DNA of 64,000 nucleotides from Bacteroidota bacterium (lineage in GTDB: Bacteria; Bacteroidota; Bacteroidia; NS11-12g; UBA955), in the NCBI GenBank assembly GCA_025354385.1, contig JANXMZ010000021.1:60471-124470 (forward strand), written 5' to 3'. This document shows, piece after piece, positions 54,365-63,980 of the stretch (position 1 is the stretch's first letter; the number at the start of each line of letters is the position of its first letter). A program made the translations under genes and the position numbers. The notes beneath the pieces are model-generated. The model was not told the DNA's origin. It saw only the letters and a program-made list of their open reading frames with translations, and ran no database searches.

Positions 54365-54985
54365 TTGACGAAAGCAGAATTAGCAAATAAAATAAAAGTG
54401 CACTTACCCGAAGGAACTGCTCCATATGTGGTAGACCTGATGGTAAAATACAAGGTGCAATTGAAGCTGAACAAGCCCCGTACTAGTAAATTTGGCGACT
54501 ACAGGGCTCCCTATCGCCAAGATAATTATCACCGAATAACCGTAAACAAAGACCTTAATCCATTTTCATTTCTCACCACTTTTTTACACGAAGTAGCCCA
54601 CCTTACTGCATTCGAAAAATACCGAAATACTATTATGTCACATGGTAAAGAATGGAAACAGGAATTTAAAGAATTATTGGCGCCAGTTGTTCTACACCAT
54701 CAACTACCAGTAGATATTCAAACAGCACTAAAACACTACATGCACGACCCTGGTGCGAGTAGTTGTAGTGATAAAAATTTAATGAAGGTATTGGCACGTT
54801 ATGATAAGGACCAAAAACCCCTTTTAGAGCAAATTCCACATGGAAGTTTGTTCAAGTTAGAAACCGGTAGAGTATTTACTAAGGGTAATAAATTGCGCAG
54901 TTGGTACCAATGTTTCGAGCAACCCAGTGGAAAAGAGTTCAGAGTGAGTGGAATAAGTAAGGTAGAAATAATCCATAATACTTAA
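54365..54985 (+). CDS. SprT-like zinc metalloprotease domain protein
   Basis: 206 residues. HEVAH at 75-79 with a third ligand H93 (SHGKEW) is the SprT-type zinc site; the C-terminal ~60 residues form a small beta domain with GSLFKLETGRVF and WYQCFE, without the four-cysteine zinc ribbon of Spartan proteins. The start is TTG. No export signal, so it acts in the cytoplasm. Cellular role in Bacteroidota is not known to me. Confidence 0.82.
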   Translation: MTKAELANKIKVHLPEGTAPYVVDLMVKYKVQLKLNKPRTSKFGDYRAPYRQDNYHRITVNKDLNPFSFLTTFLHEVAHLTAFEKYRNTIMSHGKEWKQEFKELLAPVVLHHQLPVDIQTALKHYMHDPGASSCSDKNLMKVLARYDKDQKPLLEQIPHGSLFKLETGRVFTKGNKLRSWYQCFEQPSGKEFRVSGISKVEIIHNT

Positions 54986-55056
54986 ATAAAAATAATTTCA
55001 TTTTAATATATTTAGAATTCAAATTTACTGCCTTAAATTGCTATAATAATAAACTC

Positions 55057-56544
55057 ATGAATATTTTCTGCCAAAAATTGATAAGATACTTTACTTGTTT
55101 TATACTGCTTTTTGATGTTTTATTTTCGTATGCAAAAAACAAATCTTTGGCTTCAGACATAGAATATGGGTTATTATTAAGTAATGGATTTGTAAATACT
55201 GAAATGTTGTTAAAACAAAAGAAAAACGAATATGCCAATCTAAAAGAAAATAACCTTAAATGTTACAATTATTTAATGAATACCTATAGCAATCATTACC
55301 TGATGCTGGATGAAAGTATTCGAATAAATTATTTCATTAAAGGAACATCCATGAATAAATTCTTGGAAGACATGGTTTCTAAAATAATGATGAGTAACCA
55401 AAGTAATATCGATAACTCCACAGATATTACTGTGCTTCTTGTAAGATCAGAAGAATCAAATGCCTATTCATTGGGAGATGGAATAATTGCTGTTACTTTT
55501 GGTTTAATTGCAACCGTTGACAATGAGGTTGAACTTATGTCTATACTTTGTCATGAACTTGCACATGGTATATTGAAGCACAAAGAAAAGAATATGGTTC
55601 GCAATGCATACATGCATACATCAAAAGAAATTGGCGATTCCATTGATTTTTTGCTGCAAGCAGAATATAACACAGTTACTAAAATGGAGGACTATCTTTC
55701 ACAAATCTATTCGGATAAAATGAAAATAAACAGAGAAGATGAGCTTGAAGCAGATTCTCTTGGTTTATTAATGCTTAACGCTTGTGGGTTTGGTAATAAA
55801 TTTGCCGTTTCTGCACTAAATAAAATAAACAAACACCTTTTCTACAAAGATACTATGACCCTATTGGACTATCTTAAATCCAAAAATATTAAAATTAATG
55901 AAAATTGGCGATACAAAGGAGATGAAAGTAGAATGCATGACATCGTTGATAATTCTCTTTTTTTTATGGATACAATATCTACGCATCCTGAAATAAATGT
56001 TAGGATTGACCAATTAAAGCGATTAAAAGAATACAATTCATTAAAAACTTTAGAAAAAGATTCTATCCAATATGCTGAACTGCGTATCAATAGTATAATA
56101 CAAATCATATTAAGTACCTACATCAATGATAATCCTGCCGAAACACTCTGCTATGCCTTAATGTTGAAGGAACTTGATTATGAACAGGAATTTTCTGACA
56201 ACATGATTATTATAAGTTTGTGCAAAGGCCTATTTTTAAAACAAAAGCTTCAACTAAATTACTCTATAGGAAGCACGGACAGTTCATATTCTTTATTACT
56301 CAATCAATCCATACACTTTATGCAAAAAATACGGCAAAATGAGTTTAATGATGTGGTATGCAACCTAATGGAGAGCGTTAAATCAAAATCTGAAGCTGAA
56401 ATTTATTCTTTTACAGCTATTTTATACAGTGCTTATTTTTGCTTTAGTAAAAATAAATATAATTATCTACTTCACGATTATAAAGTTCTAAACAAAAACG
56501 GTTTTTTCAAGAATGATTTAATACATTTGCCTAAAAAAAAATAG
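55057..56544 (+). CDS. M48-like secreted or periplasmic metallopeptidase
   Basis: 495 residues. Signal sequence of about 26 residues ending SYA. The zinc motif HELAH is at 166-170, followed by the third ligand region EADSLG (E231) as in M48 family proteases. The C-terminal half (250-495) is helical and divergent, perhaps a TPR-like partner region. The next gene starts 3 bases on and encodes another secreted protein, so the two are probably made together. The target is unknown. Confidence 0.8.
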   Translation: MNIFCQKLIRYFTCFILLFDVLFSYAKNKSLASDIEYGLLLSNGFVNTEMLLKQKKNEYANLKENNLKCYNYLMNTYSNHYLMLDESIRINYFIKGTSMNKFLEDMVSKIMMSNQSNIDNSTDITVLLVRSEESNAYSLGDGIIAVTFGLIATVDNEVELMSILCHELAHGILKHKEKNMVRNAYMHTSKEIGDSIDFLLQAEYNTVTKMEDYLSQIYSDKMKINREDELEADSLGLLMLNACGFGNKFAVSALNKINKHLFYKDTMTLLDYLKSKNIKINENWRYKGDESRMHDIVDNSLFFMDTISTHPEINVRIDQLKRLKEYNSLKTLEKDSIQYAELRINSIIQIILSTYINDNPAETLCYALMLKELDYEQEFSDNMIIISLCKGLFLKQKLQLNYSIGSTDSSYSLLLNQSIHFMQKIRQNEFNDVVCNLMESVKSKSEAEIYSFTAILYSAYFCFSKNKYNYLLHDYKVLNKNGFFKNDLIHLPKKK

Positions 56545-56546
56545 AT

Positions 56547-58142
56547 ATGAAATTTAAAAGTTTTTTTATGTTTGGATTATTAACTTGTATGTTAATAAGT
56601 GCTGTGCCTTTGTCTGCTCAAAAAAAGTCAAAAGACAATGGGTTAAGCAAACAATTGGAAAATGTTAGAAGAAGAGATCTTCGAAATTTTGGCACCATCA
56701 TTGAAAATGAGTCGCTCGTTGGTTACTATATGTTTTCAAAAATTGAAAATACTGGTGGTGGAATGGCCTCCTTTAAAATTGAGATATTTGATGAAAATTT
56801 AAAAAGTAAAAAAACAATTAAAATTGAAAAGCGAAAAACTGCCCAATTGGTTGAGATGAACTATAATGGCAAGGCATTCTTTATTATGATGACCAATAAA
56901 AAGGGAATCGATATGATGACGTATGATAAAGATGGTAAAAAACTTGGGGAAATAAATATAAAAAAAGTAAGCAAATGGGAGCGCATGCGAATACAACAAG
57001 CTTTATTAAGTGAAGAAGGCAGCGCAACTTCAGTTTATTCAGCAAGTGATGAAGGTTTCATTCGTCAGGCTTTGGTTAAAAATAAAAAGATTGGCTTTGT
57101 CATTGAGCGTTACGATAATAAATTAAAATTAATATGGTCTTATGGCTCAGAGAAAACATCTAAAAGAGTTGAAGCCGCGGATATTATGTATTCATCTGGA
57201 AACTATGTAGCTGTTTTAAAGGAAGATAAAAAGAAATTAATTTCAAGAGATATTGATGTTCATTTTGTACTACTCAATGCTGATAAAGGGACTAAAGTAT
57301 TCGAATTACAATTAAAAGACCTTGCAGATTTAAGTCTTTTAGGATGTGATGTAGATGAAGAAAAAAATCAAATTATATTGAATGGTGAGCATTACGCAAA
57401 AGGAAAAAAGATTTACAATTCTAAAAGTGAAGGCATTTACTTAAAAATGTTGGATATGAAAGGTAAGGAAATAAAAATGCAGAAATTAACCTGGAAAAAG
57501 GATTTGGTAAGCTTAAATGTGATTGATGAGGATAAGGGCAAAAGCAGAGAAAATATGCGTTTTTATATTCACAAAGTAGTAATTGCTGATAATGGCAATA
57601 CATACGTAATTGCAGAGCAATATAAAAAGGTTTTATCTGCCTCTGCTATAGGATTGAAATTGGCCAATGCAGCGCTTGGTGGAGGTAATACCAACCTAAG
57701 TAGTTTTTCCATTAAAATGTTTAACATGGTATACATGGTGTTTGATAATGAATTCAAACTAATTGAGAAAGAAGTTGTAAAAAAGAAATTTTCTGAAGTT
57801 TGGTTAGACAAAAGTCAAGAATATACTTCTGCTACTGTTTTAGCGCATTATTTGAAGGCCAACGGTTATTTTGATTATCAATTTACAACTGTTAATAAAG
57901 AAAAGGGTGGTTTTACTTCCTATTACTTAGATCTTAACCGCAAAGGTACAGATGGCAAAAAGAATGACGCTATTATTGGCACCATTTCACTTTCGGAAGA
58001 TAAGATAGTAACCAAGAGAACACCTGTAAATACACAATATTCCTACATGTTTATTTATCCAGCCAAAGAAAATAATGTGCTTATTGGGGAACATTGGAGA
58101 AGCAAAAAGAAAATGTTCTTGCGCATTGAACCAATAGATTAA
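56547..58142 (+). CDS. Secreted hypothetical protein
   Basis: 531 residues with a signal peptide of about 24 residues ending in SAQ. The remainder is beta-rich with repeated strands of the kind seen in propellers (LVGYYMFSKIE, AFFIMMTNK, IGFVIERYD, YVAVLKED, IILNGEHY, YVIAEQYKK, NVLIGEHW), with about seven such blocks. No enzyme motif is evident. I do not recognise the family with certainty; Bacteroidota-specific. It forms a two-gene unit with the M48-like protease. Confidence 0.65.
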   Translation: MKFKSFFMFGLLTCMLISAVPLSAQKKSKDNGLSKQLENVRRRDLRNFGTIIENESLVGYYMFSKIENTGGGMASFKIEIFDENLKSKKTIKIEKRKTAQLVEMNYNGKAFFIMMTNKKGIDMMTYDKDGKKLGEINIKKVSKWERMRIQQALLSEEGSATSVYSASDEGFIRQALVKNKKIGFVIERYDNKLKLIWSYGSEKTSKRVEAADIMYSSGNYVAVLKEDKKKLISRDIDVHFVLLNADKGTKVFELQLKDLADLSLLGCDVDEEKNQIILNGEHYAKGKKIYNSKSEGIYLKMLDMKGKEIKMQKLTWKKDLVSLNVIDEDKGKSRENMRFYIHKVVIADNGNTYVIAEQYKKVLSASAIGLKLANAALGGGNTNLSSFSIKMFNMVYMVFDNEFKLIEKEVVKKKFSEVWLDKSQEYTSATVLAHYLKANGYFDYQFTTVNKEKGGFTSYYLDLNRKGTDGKKNDAIIGTISLSEDKIVTKRTPVNTQYSYMFIYPAKENNVLIGEHWRSKKKMFLRIEPID

Positions 58143-58150
58143 ATAATAAT

Positions 58151-58189
58151 AGGTTTATGAAGGATTCATCAGGAGTCCTTCATATACCT
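58151..58189. terminator. Convergent hairpin between two genes
   Basis: Arms AGGT-t-TATGAAGGA and TCCTTCATA-t-ACCT pair over 13 bases with one T-T mismatch around an 11-base loop, followed by TTTT on the plus strand. It overlaps the last codons of bshA and lies 9 bases after the plus-strand gene. It likely ends the plus-strand transcript and may also act on the other strand. Confidence 0.6.
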
Positions 58190-59285
58190 TTTCATACATT
58201 GGTAATATTAAATCCAACTGAAACTCCTTTGCCTTTTTAAGAGCATTGGCTTTAAAGGTTTTTAAGATTTCTTCATCTGAAAGTAGAAAAAGAGCATTCT
58301 TTGCCATATCATTTACATCGCCAATACTGCTTAAGAAACCCGTTACTCCTTGAATATTCACTTCAGGTATACCACCAGTATTGGTGCTAATAACAGGTAC
58401 TTCGCAGGCCATAGCTTCTAGGGCAGCCAATCCAAAACTTTCTGTTTCAGAAGTCAGTAAGAATAAATCACAAACAGATAATATCTCTTCAATTTGTTCT
58501 TGTTTTCCCAAAAAAGTAACCTTTGTATCTACCCCCATCTCACGCGATAACAACTCTATATTGGTTCTTTCCGGACCATCACCAATCAATAACAATTTGC
58601 ATGCTATTTTTTCAGAAACAATGGCAAATACCTTTATTATATCCTCAACGCGTTTAACTTTTCTAAAATTTGAAGTATGCACTAAAATTTTCTCTCCTTG
58701 AGGCGCTATTGCCTTTTTAAAGTGTTCTTTTTTTTGCTTAACAAATCTCGAAAAATCAATAAAATTAGGTATCACATGTATGGGCTTTTCAATATGAAAA
58801 TTAGCATATGTATCGCGCTTTAAACTCTCTGAAACCGCTGTTACTGCATCAGAATGATTGATAGAATATGAAACCACAGGCTCATAGGTTGGGTCTTTGC
58901 CTACTAAGGTTATATCTGTTCCATGCAAAGTTGTAACAATTGGAATATTTATACCCTGTTCTTTTAATATATTTTTAGCCATTAAGGCAGCACTGGCATG
59001 TGGTATGGCATAATGCACATGCAATACATCTAGTTTGTTCTGTTTTACAATGTCTACAATTTTGCTAGCCAATATGGTTTCGTAAGGCACATATTCAAAC
59101 AAAGGGTATTTGTAAATAGAAACCTCGTGAAAAAAAACATGGGGATTAAAAAAATCCAATCTAGCAGGTTGCGAATAACTAATAAAATGAACATTGTGCT
59201 CCTTGGCTGCCAAGGCCTTTCCGAGTTCAGTTGCAACAACACCACTACCCCCAAATGTTGGATAGCAAACTATGCCTATGTTCAT
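58155..59285 (-). CDS. bshA: N-acetyl-alpha-D-glucosaminyl L-malate synthase
   Basis: 376 residues, GT4 fold. GIVCYPTFGGSGVVATELGKAL at the start (given here in part), LHVHYAIPHASAA, TTLHGTDITLVG, VIPNFIDFSRF and TSETESFGLAALEAMACEVPVI are the BshA signature segments. It joins GlcNAc from UDP-GlcNAc to L-malate, the first step of bacillithiol synthesis. The start overlaps the stop of the M4 protease gene by 4 bases (ATGA), an odd partner; bshB and bshC are not in the window. Confidence 0.93.
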   Translation of the reverse strand: MNIGIVCYPTFGGSGVVATELGKALAAKEHNVHFISYSQPARLDFFNPHVFFHEVSIYKYPLFEYVPYETILASKIVDIVKQNKLDVLHVHYAIPHASAALMAKNILKEQGINIPIVTTLHGTDITLVGKDPTYEPVVSYSINHSDAVTAVSESLKRDTYANFHIEKPIHVIPNFIDFSRFVKQKKEHFKKAIAPQGEKILVHTSNFRKVKRVEDIIKVFAIVSEKIACKLLLIGDGPERTNIELLSREMGVDTKVTFLGKQEQIEEILSVCDLFLLTSETESFGLAALEAMACEVPVISTNTGGIPEVNIQGVTGFLSSIGDVNDMAKNALFLLSDEEILKTFKANALKKAKEFQLDLILPMYEKVYEGLLMNPS

Positions 59286-62200
59286 GATTTTGTGAATCTT
59301 ATAAATGCTTCACCTTCTTTTGTTCTTACAGTCATAATATATATGCCACACTTTAGAGATTGAATATCAATAGCGATAGCCATTGCATTATTTGCTTCAA
59401 TTTCTTTCATTAATCGGCCTTGTATATCATAAACAAATATCGTCTGTATAGGTTTTGTTGTGTTTAATAATACCTCATTTGAAGCAGGATTTGGATATAA
59501 ACTTATAGCATTATTGGTTTCATTCTTTTGTAATCCAACAATTGTTTTTTGCACGGTTACATTGTAATTTTTAGTACTGCCATCTTGTGCTACCACAGTA
59601 TAAACAACAGTATTGGTGAAGTTAATATTATTTACCGCACTTGTTTGTTTGGTTCCACCAATTCTAACATAACTATAGGGTGAATTGGTAAAGCTTGGCG
59701 TTAAGGTAGCTATATTGACATTACTAGGAACCGTACAAGTGATATTGGTTCCGCTAATTGTGGCAACTACTTGTGGGTTTAAACCTTCGAAACCAAAGGT
59801 TAAAATATCTTTACTGTTGAATAATAATGCTCTTGTGCCGTTGGCATACCATACACCCCATTTAGCCAAGCTTACCAGCACCGATGCTGTGCCACTTCCA
59901 GTTATTTTATCCGTACTCAATGCTTTTTGCGCAACCACCAATTCACTGTTAGTATTAAGAGCATTAAATATTAAAATATTATCCGCTCTTGAATAGCAAG
60001 GAAAACCTAATTCAGTGCCCGTAAACACTGTCCCAATTTTATTCGTATTTAAATTATAACCTGTTACCAATACTTGATTGTTGTTTCCATCCACATAATC
60101 GAATGCAACAATATACGGTGAACGTTGACTGAATACTGGATTTCCAATACTTATTCCATCGGGCAATGAACTGAATAATTTTTCTATTGAACCATCCGAC
60201 CAAGTATTGCTCTCAAGATCCCAAACATCTAAAATTCCAACATCCCAATAAGAATAATCACTTCCATTTTGATTGTTTATTAAACTTTTGGCATCATACA
60301 TAACCTTGGTACCTGTGTGATCCCATTCAAGTGCATCGGCATATAATACACCACCACTATTAACGCCACTAAATGTAGGATTATACAATTTAAAGGCTTG
60401 CCAACTGGCTTTACCAAAATCATAAATATAAATTGAAGTGTCTGTATTGGTTGTAATTGCTGCTAATCGTTTACCATCTTTACTAATGGCCACATTCGAC
60501 CATATTGCTTGATTTTGCAACACTGTTTCTTTTTTGCTGCCATCTAGTAACAAGGAATATATTTTATTATCATTGCCTACATAAATACAATAACTGCCAT
60601 CATCTACAACACTTGGTTTTCTGTTGGTATAATGAGAGATTTGTCCTGAAACTGTACCAGTAGACAAATTAGCTTTGGTTATTGTATAAGGGCTATTTGG
60701 ATCTTCATCGGAATACAATAAAAAATCGGAACCTGGATTAACTGGTAAGTCGGCTACATTATTGCCAATATTACCTCCTCCTCCACTAACTGGAGGACCA
60801 TAAATTTCAACTTCATCAAAAGCAGCTGCAGCAGCTGCAGCCTCAGTTGCGCTGTATAAATCTTTACAAGCTTGCACAACCGCTAATCTCAAATCCTTAA
60901 ATTGAGATGATTTGGTGAGATAAATAGTTAATGCTCTATAATAAACTTGTTCTGCCTTTTCTTTTGTAGTTGCAGTAGCAAATAAATAAAATGCATAATT
61001 GGGTATACCGCTATTAATATGCACACCCCCATTATCTTGACTACCACTATAATATTCACTCATTTTTTTGGGTTGATAACCATTGTCCGAGAGACTGCTT
61101 CCGCCATTGTGAGGATCCTGCAAACTGCGCAATGCACCACCAGCATAAAATCCTGGTTTTACAATATCTTCACCCATTTTCCAATCTGCTCTGTCCATCA
61201 TACACCCAAAAATATCAGCCATACTTTCGTTAATGGCACCACTCTGTCCATTGTATTCTAAATTAGCCGTGTTTTGAACCACACCATGTGTCATTTCGTG
61301 ACCAGCTACATCAAGGCCACCTGCAAGTGGTTTAAATAAAGTTTTACCATTTCCATAAGCCATAAACTGACCATTCCAATAAGCATTGTCCAAACCATTA
61401 CCAGATGGATCCGATACATTAATTACAGAGATTATATTACCTCCTGATCCATTGATACTATTTCTACTAAATGTTGTTTTATAGTATTCGTAAGCGAAAC
61501 CTGAATTATAATGGGCGGAAACTGCTTTGGCATTCGAAAAATTGGCAGAAGTAGAGGTAATATTATTAAAACTAGATGCTGGAGTGTTATTGGCATCTAA
61601 TGTCCAAATAGCGCCACTTGGATCGTCGGGTAAAGTTGATTGCGAAGAATTGTACATCGATTTAGTAGCATCAATTAAATAATAATTACTACTTATTTGA
61701 TACGAATTAACTGTGCATTGTACAGCGTTCAAATCATTGCCAGTGCCAGATTTAGGACCATCCACATGGCAAGTATTATTATATTGTTTTATAACGTCAC
61801 CAGTCTTGGCATCTACTATGGCTACCCATCTTTCAATAGCATTTGGACGGATCATAATTTCATAACATAATATAGCCTTATTATTTTCTGTAATGATAGT
61901 AGTTTTAATTTCTGGTGCAGTATATTTTAGTAGGGCCTTTTGTTGATTATTTAAAACAATAAATCCAAAATCGGGTTGAATAGCCGTCATTGCTTTATTT
62001 ACTGCTGCATCTTTCGATATTATAGGAACAGTACTAAAACCAGCGGGAATATTAGCCCATAACCCATGGCTATAAGTTTCGGCACCTAAAAAATGAACAA
62101 ACACTTCATATCCCGATACCTCTATACCACAATAATACTGCTGCATTTTTACATGCGATTGTCCTAATTTATCGACTTCCGAACTATAAACAGATAATTG

Positions 62201-62530
62201 ATTAGCATTGAATGAAGGATGAATCAATTGCTTATTTGTTAAAAGATAACTATACGCTTTCTCCATTGCATGCGCAGTATTTGCAATTGCAATGCGGGTC
62301 ATTTCTGATTGTCTCAAATTAACCTCTACGATTATTGAATTTACTATTGGAAGATTTCTTTCAATAGAAGAATTATTAGCAAATTTTTTACCACTTATAA
62401 TAGGAATAGCATTAATAAACGGATTGCTTAAATTAGTTCGCTTTGTTCTCGAATCTAATTTGTTTGGTGTTTGTGCCGATAATAAAAACGGTATTAATAA
62501 AAGACAAAAGGCATATTGTTTTAATTTCAT
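59282..62530 (-). CDS. Thermolysin-like (M4) metalloprotease with beta-propeller and T9SS domain
   Basis: 1082 residues. Signal peptide ending SAQ near residue 20, an FTP/PepSY-type propeptide (about 50-250), then the M4 catalytic domain with HEMTH at 411-415, third ligand E435 (GAINESMAD) and the GGVHINSGIPN block carrying the catalytic histidine region. Residues ~600-880 look like a TolB/WD-like propeller with repeated IYSLLLDG, RLAAITTNTD, SPYIVAFDY strands. A small beta domain and a type A T9SS sorting domain (LYPNPASNEV ... LKCGIYIMTV) end the protein. It is secreted and autoprocessed; the propeller insert is unusual for M4 enzymes. Confidence 0.9.
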   Translation of the reverse strand: MKLKQYAFCLLLIPFLLSAQTPNKLDSRTKRTNLSNPFINAIPIISGKKFANNSSIERNLPIVNSIIVEVNLRQSEMTRIAIANTAHAMEKAYSYLLTNKQLIHPSFNANQLSVYSSEVDKLGQSHVKMQQYYCGIEVSGYEVFVHFLGAETYSHGLWANIPAGFSTVPIISKDAAVNKAMTAIQPDFGFIVLNNQQKALLKYTAPEIKTTIITENNKAILCYEIMIRPNAIERWVAIVDAKTGDVIKQYNNTCHVDGPKSGTGNDLNAVQCTVNSYQISSNYYLIDATKSMYNSSQSTLPDDPSGAIWTLDANNTPASSFNNITSTSANFSNAKAVSAHYNSGFAYEYYKTTFSRNSINGSGGNIISVINVSDPSGNGLDNAYWNGQFMAYGNGKTLFKPLAGGLDVAGHEMTHGVVQNTANLEYNGQSGAINESMADIFGCMMDRADWKMGEDIVKPGFYAGGALRSLQDPHNGGSSLSDNGYQPKKMSEYYSGSQDNGGVHINSGIPNYAFYLFATATTKEKAEQVYYRALTIYLTKSSQFKDLRLAVVQACKDLYSATEAAAAAAAFDEVEIYGPPVSGGGGNIGNNVADLPVNPGSDFLLYSDEDPNSPYTITKANLSTGTVSGQISHYTNRKPSVVDDGSYCIYVGNDNKIYSLLLDGSKKETVLQNQAIWSNVAISKDGKRLAAITTNTDTSIYIYDFGKASWQAFKLYNPTFSGVNSGGVLYADALEWDHTGTKVMYDAKSLINNQNGSDYSYWDVGILDVWDLESNTWSDGSIEKLFSSLPDGISIGNPVFSQRSPYIVAFDYVDGNNNQVLVTGYNLNTNKIGTVFTGTELGFPCYSRADNILIFNALNTNSELVVAQKALSTDKITGSGTASVLVSLAKWGVWYANGTRALLFNSKDILTFGFEGLNPQVVATISGTNITCTVPSNVNIATLTPSFTNSPYSYVRIGGTKQTSAVNNINFTNTVVYTVVAQDGSTKNYNVTVQKTIVGLQKNETNNAISLYPNPASNEVLLNTTKPIQTIFVYDIQGRLMKEIEANNAMAIAIDIQSLKCGIYIMTVRTKEGEAFIRFTKS

Positions 62531-62946
62531 AGTTGAGTATGTTTATTGAGTAAAGTAAAAAGACCAGAAATTTCTTTAGGTACAACAGCACCTTGGGCCC
62601 ATTGGTATTTTTGAAGGGGTTTACCTGCTTTGCTGAATATAATAAAATTGGTCATGTTTCCCGGTGAATCTAATTTTATACTCGACACAGCTTTTGATTC
62701 AAGCATTTTAAAAATAGCCTTCGTATCTTTGGTCGACAGTTTCCTTAACAACACTGTGTCTTTAGCAAATGGCTTAATAGATTTTAATGCGCCATTTCCA
62801 TATAAAATATATTCATCTACAGCACCGGTAAAGCCACCACCACTTCCAAAATTAACACTTAATGATTCAGCATATTTCTTGTATGCTAATATTTTACAAC
62901 CCGCCATTAACACAAAGCAAGTGGCTATTATTACTAGTTTTTTCAA
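62527..62946 (-). CDS. Small lipoprotein
   Basis: 139 residues. Lipobox LMAGC gives the lipidated cysteine at 17. The mature part contains VDEYILYGNG and a C-terminal beta-rich stretch, with no recognised domain. The start codon is TTG, 8 bases after a good -7 box, and the stop overlaps the M4 protease start (ATGA). Being first in the unit and coupled, it might assist or restrain the protease on the periplasmic side, but nothing in the sequence proves this. Confidence 0.7.
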   Translation of the reverse strand: MKKLVIIATCFVLMAGCKILAYKKYAESLSVNFGSGGGFTGAVDEYILYGNGALKSIKPFAKDTVLLRKLSTKDTKAIFKMLESKAVSSIKLDSPGNMTNFIIFSKAGKPLQKYQWAQGAVVPKEISGLFTLLNKHTQL

Positions 62947-62954
62947 AGCGAAAG

Positions 62955-62962
62955 CAAAAATA
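62955..62962 (-). promoter_or_regulatory. -7 promoter element of the lipoprotein-protease-bshA unit
   Basis: Minus-strand TATTTTTG, 8 bases upstream of the TTG at 62946, in the divergent gap shared with tadA. Confidence 0.5.
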
Positions 62963-63004
62963 ATACTATTTGCTTTACATTTTTCATTGCATTAATCTTG
63001 TAAT

Positions 63005-63457
63005 ATGGAAGATGAGTTATTCAAGGTAGATGAATTTTATATGCGAAAAGCGCTTGAACAGGCGCAACGTGCCTTCGATGAAGAAGAGGTACCCATAGGT
63101 GCTGTAGTAGTTTGTAACAATAAGATTATAGGTAAAGGCTATAACCAAACGGAGAAATTAACAGATGTAACTGCGCATGCAGAAATGATAGCCATTACTG
63201 CCGCAGCTACTGAATTGGGCAGCAAATATCTGGATGAGTGTACCATTTACATTACCATAGAGCCCTGTGTTATGTGCGCTGGAGCCATTAAACACGCCCG
63301 ATTTCATAAAGTAGTAATAGGCGCCAAAGAACCCAAAACTGGGTTTTCCAATTTTCTTGACAGCGATTTTAACCTTAAAACAGAGTTGCAAACAGGTGTG
63401 CTCGAAAATGAATGTCGAAATATGATGCAAAGCTTTTTTAAAAATAGAAGATTATAA
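63005..63457 (+). CDS. tadA: tRNA(Arg) adenosine(34) deaminase
   Basis: 150 residues. The zinc-dependent deaminase motifs HAE (H58, E60) and PCVMC (C88, C91) are present, with [16 protein letters not shown] and GAxKEPKTG-like (GAKEPKTGF) substrate segments. It converts wobble adenosine of tRNA-Arg to inosine, and is normally essential. The gene stands alone; a weak TAATCTTG element ends within 5 bases of the ATG. Confidence 0.95.
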   Translation: MEDELFKVDEFYMRKALEQAQRAFDEEEVPIGAVVVCNNKIIGKGYNQTEKLTDVTAHAEMIAITAAATELGSKYLDECTIYITIEPCVMCAGAIKHARFHKVVIGAKEPKTGFSNFLDSDFNLKTELQTGVLENECRNMMQSFFKNRRL

Positions 63458-63830
63458 AAACCAACAATGGCATAAATTATTTTTACGCTGAGACATCGTT
63501 TCTTTTAAGATTAACATGAGTTCGGGATAAGAAATTCTTATCGAATTAAGGCGGATTGTCGCCATACCATGCCCTAATTTCAGTTTAAATATTATTTTAC
63601 TATGAGCAATCTAACGTAATTATATGTTATAGCAGCAAAACTAAATAGTCAATCCTTACTAACTTTGCAATAAACATATTTTCAAATCATTGTATTTTTT
63701 ATACTGGTAAAAATGATCATTTAATATGCAAGTATTTCGTAAATTACATTGTTCCTTTGGCAAATTTATTTGAAGAATGCAACTAATTCTTCAACAATGG
63801 TTAAATATTATTTATTTTAAGAGTAAAATA

Positions 63831-63860
63831 TTTGACATTATAACAAAGTTCTATGTTTTA
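63831..63860 (+). promoter_or_regulatory. Candidate promoter of a leader or small RNA
   Basis: TTTG at 63831-63834 and TATGTTTT at 63853-63860 match the Bacteroidota -33 and -7 elements (one mismatch in the last base) with an 18-base spacing. Transcription would start near the GGGACG at 63861, at the edge of the structured block. Confidence 0.4.
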
Positions 63861-63897
63861 GGGACGTCGCATGAACCGGCCGGTTTTTTGAGATGTA

Positions 63898-63967
63898 GTT
63901 TTTTTTGGTACCTCAAGGGAAGTTCTGTGAGGAACGAACAGAAATCACCCGTAGAGGTAAAAAAAAC
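63898..63967 (+). ncRNA. Candidate structured RNA (long nested hairpin)
   Basis: From outside in: G plus eight T pair with A residues plus C; TACCTC (63909-63914) pairs with GAGGTA (63954-63959); GGG (63917-63919) with CCC (63948-63950); TTCTGT (63923-63928) with ACAGAA (63938-63943), leaving a 9-base apical loop and purine-rich internal loops. Upstream is AACCGGCCGGTT followed by T residues (63874-63889). Not recognisable as tRNA, tmRNA, RNase P or SRP RNA. It may be a cis-acting leader or an independent small RNA. Confidence 0.4.
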
Positions 63968-63980
63968 AAATCTTAAAAAA

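Noticed and set aside
63861..63967. tmRNA, RNase P RNA, SRP RNA or tRNA
   Set aside because: None of the conserved cores of these RNAs could be found, and no CCA-ended acceptor stem or tmRNA tag frame is visible.
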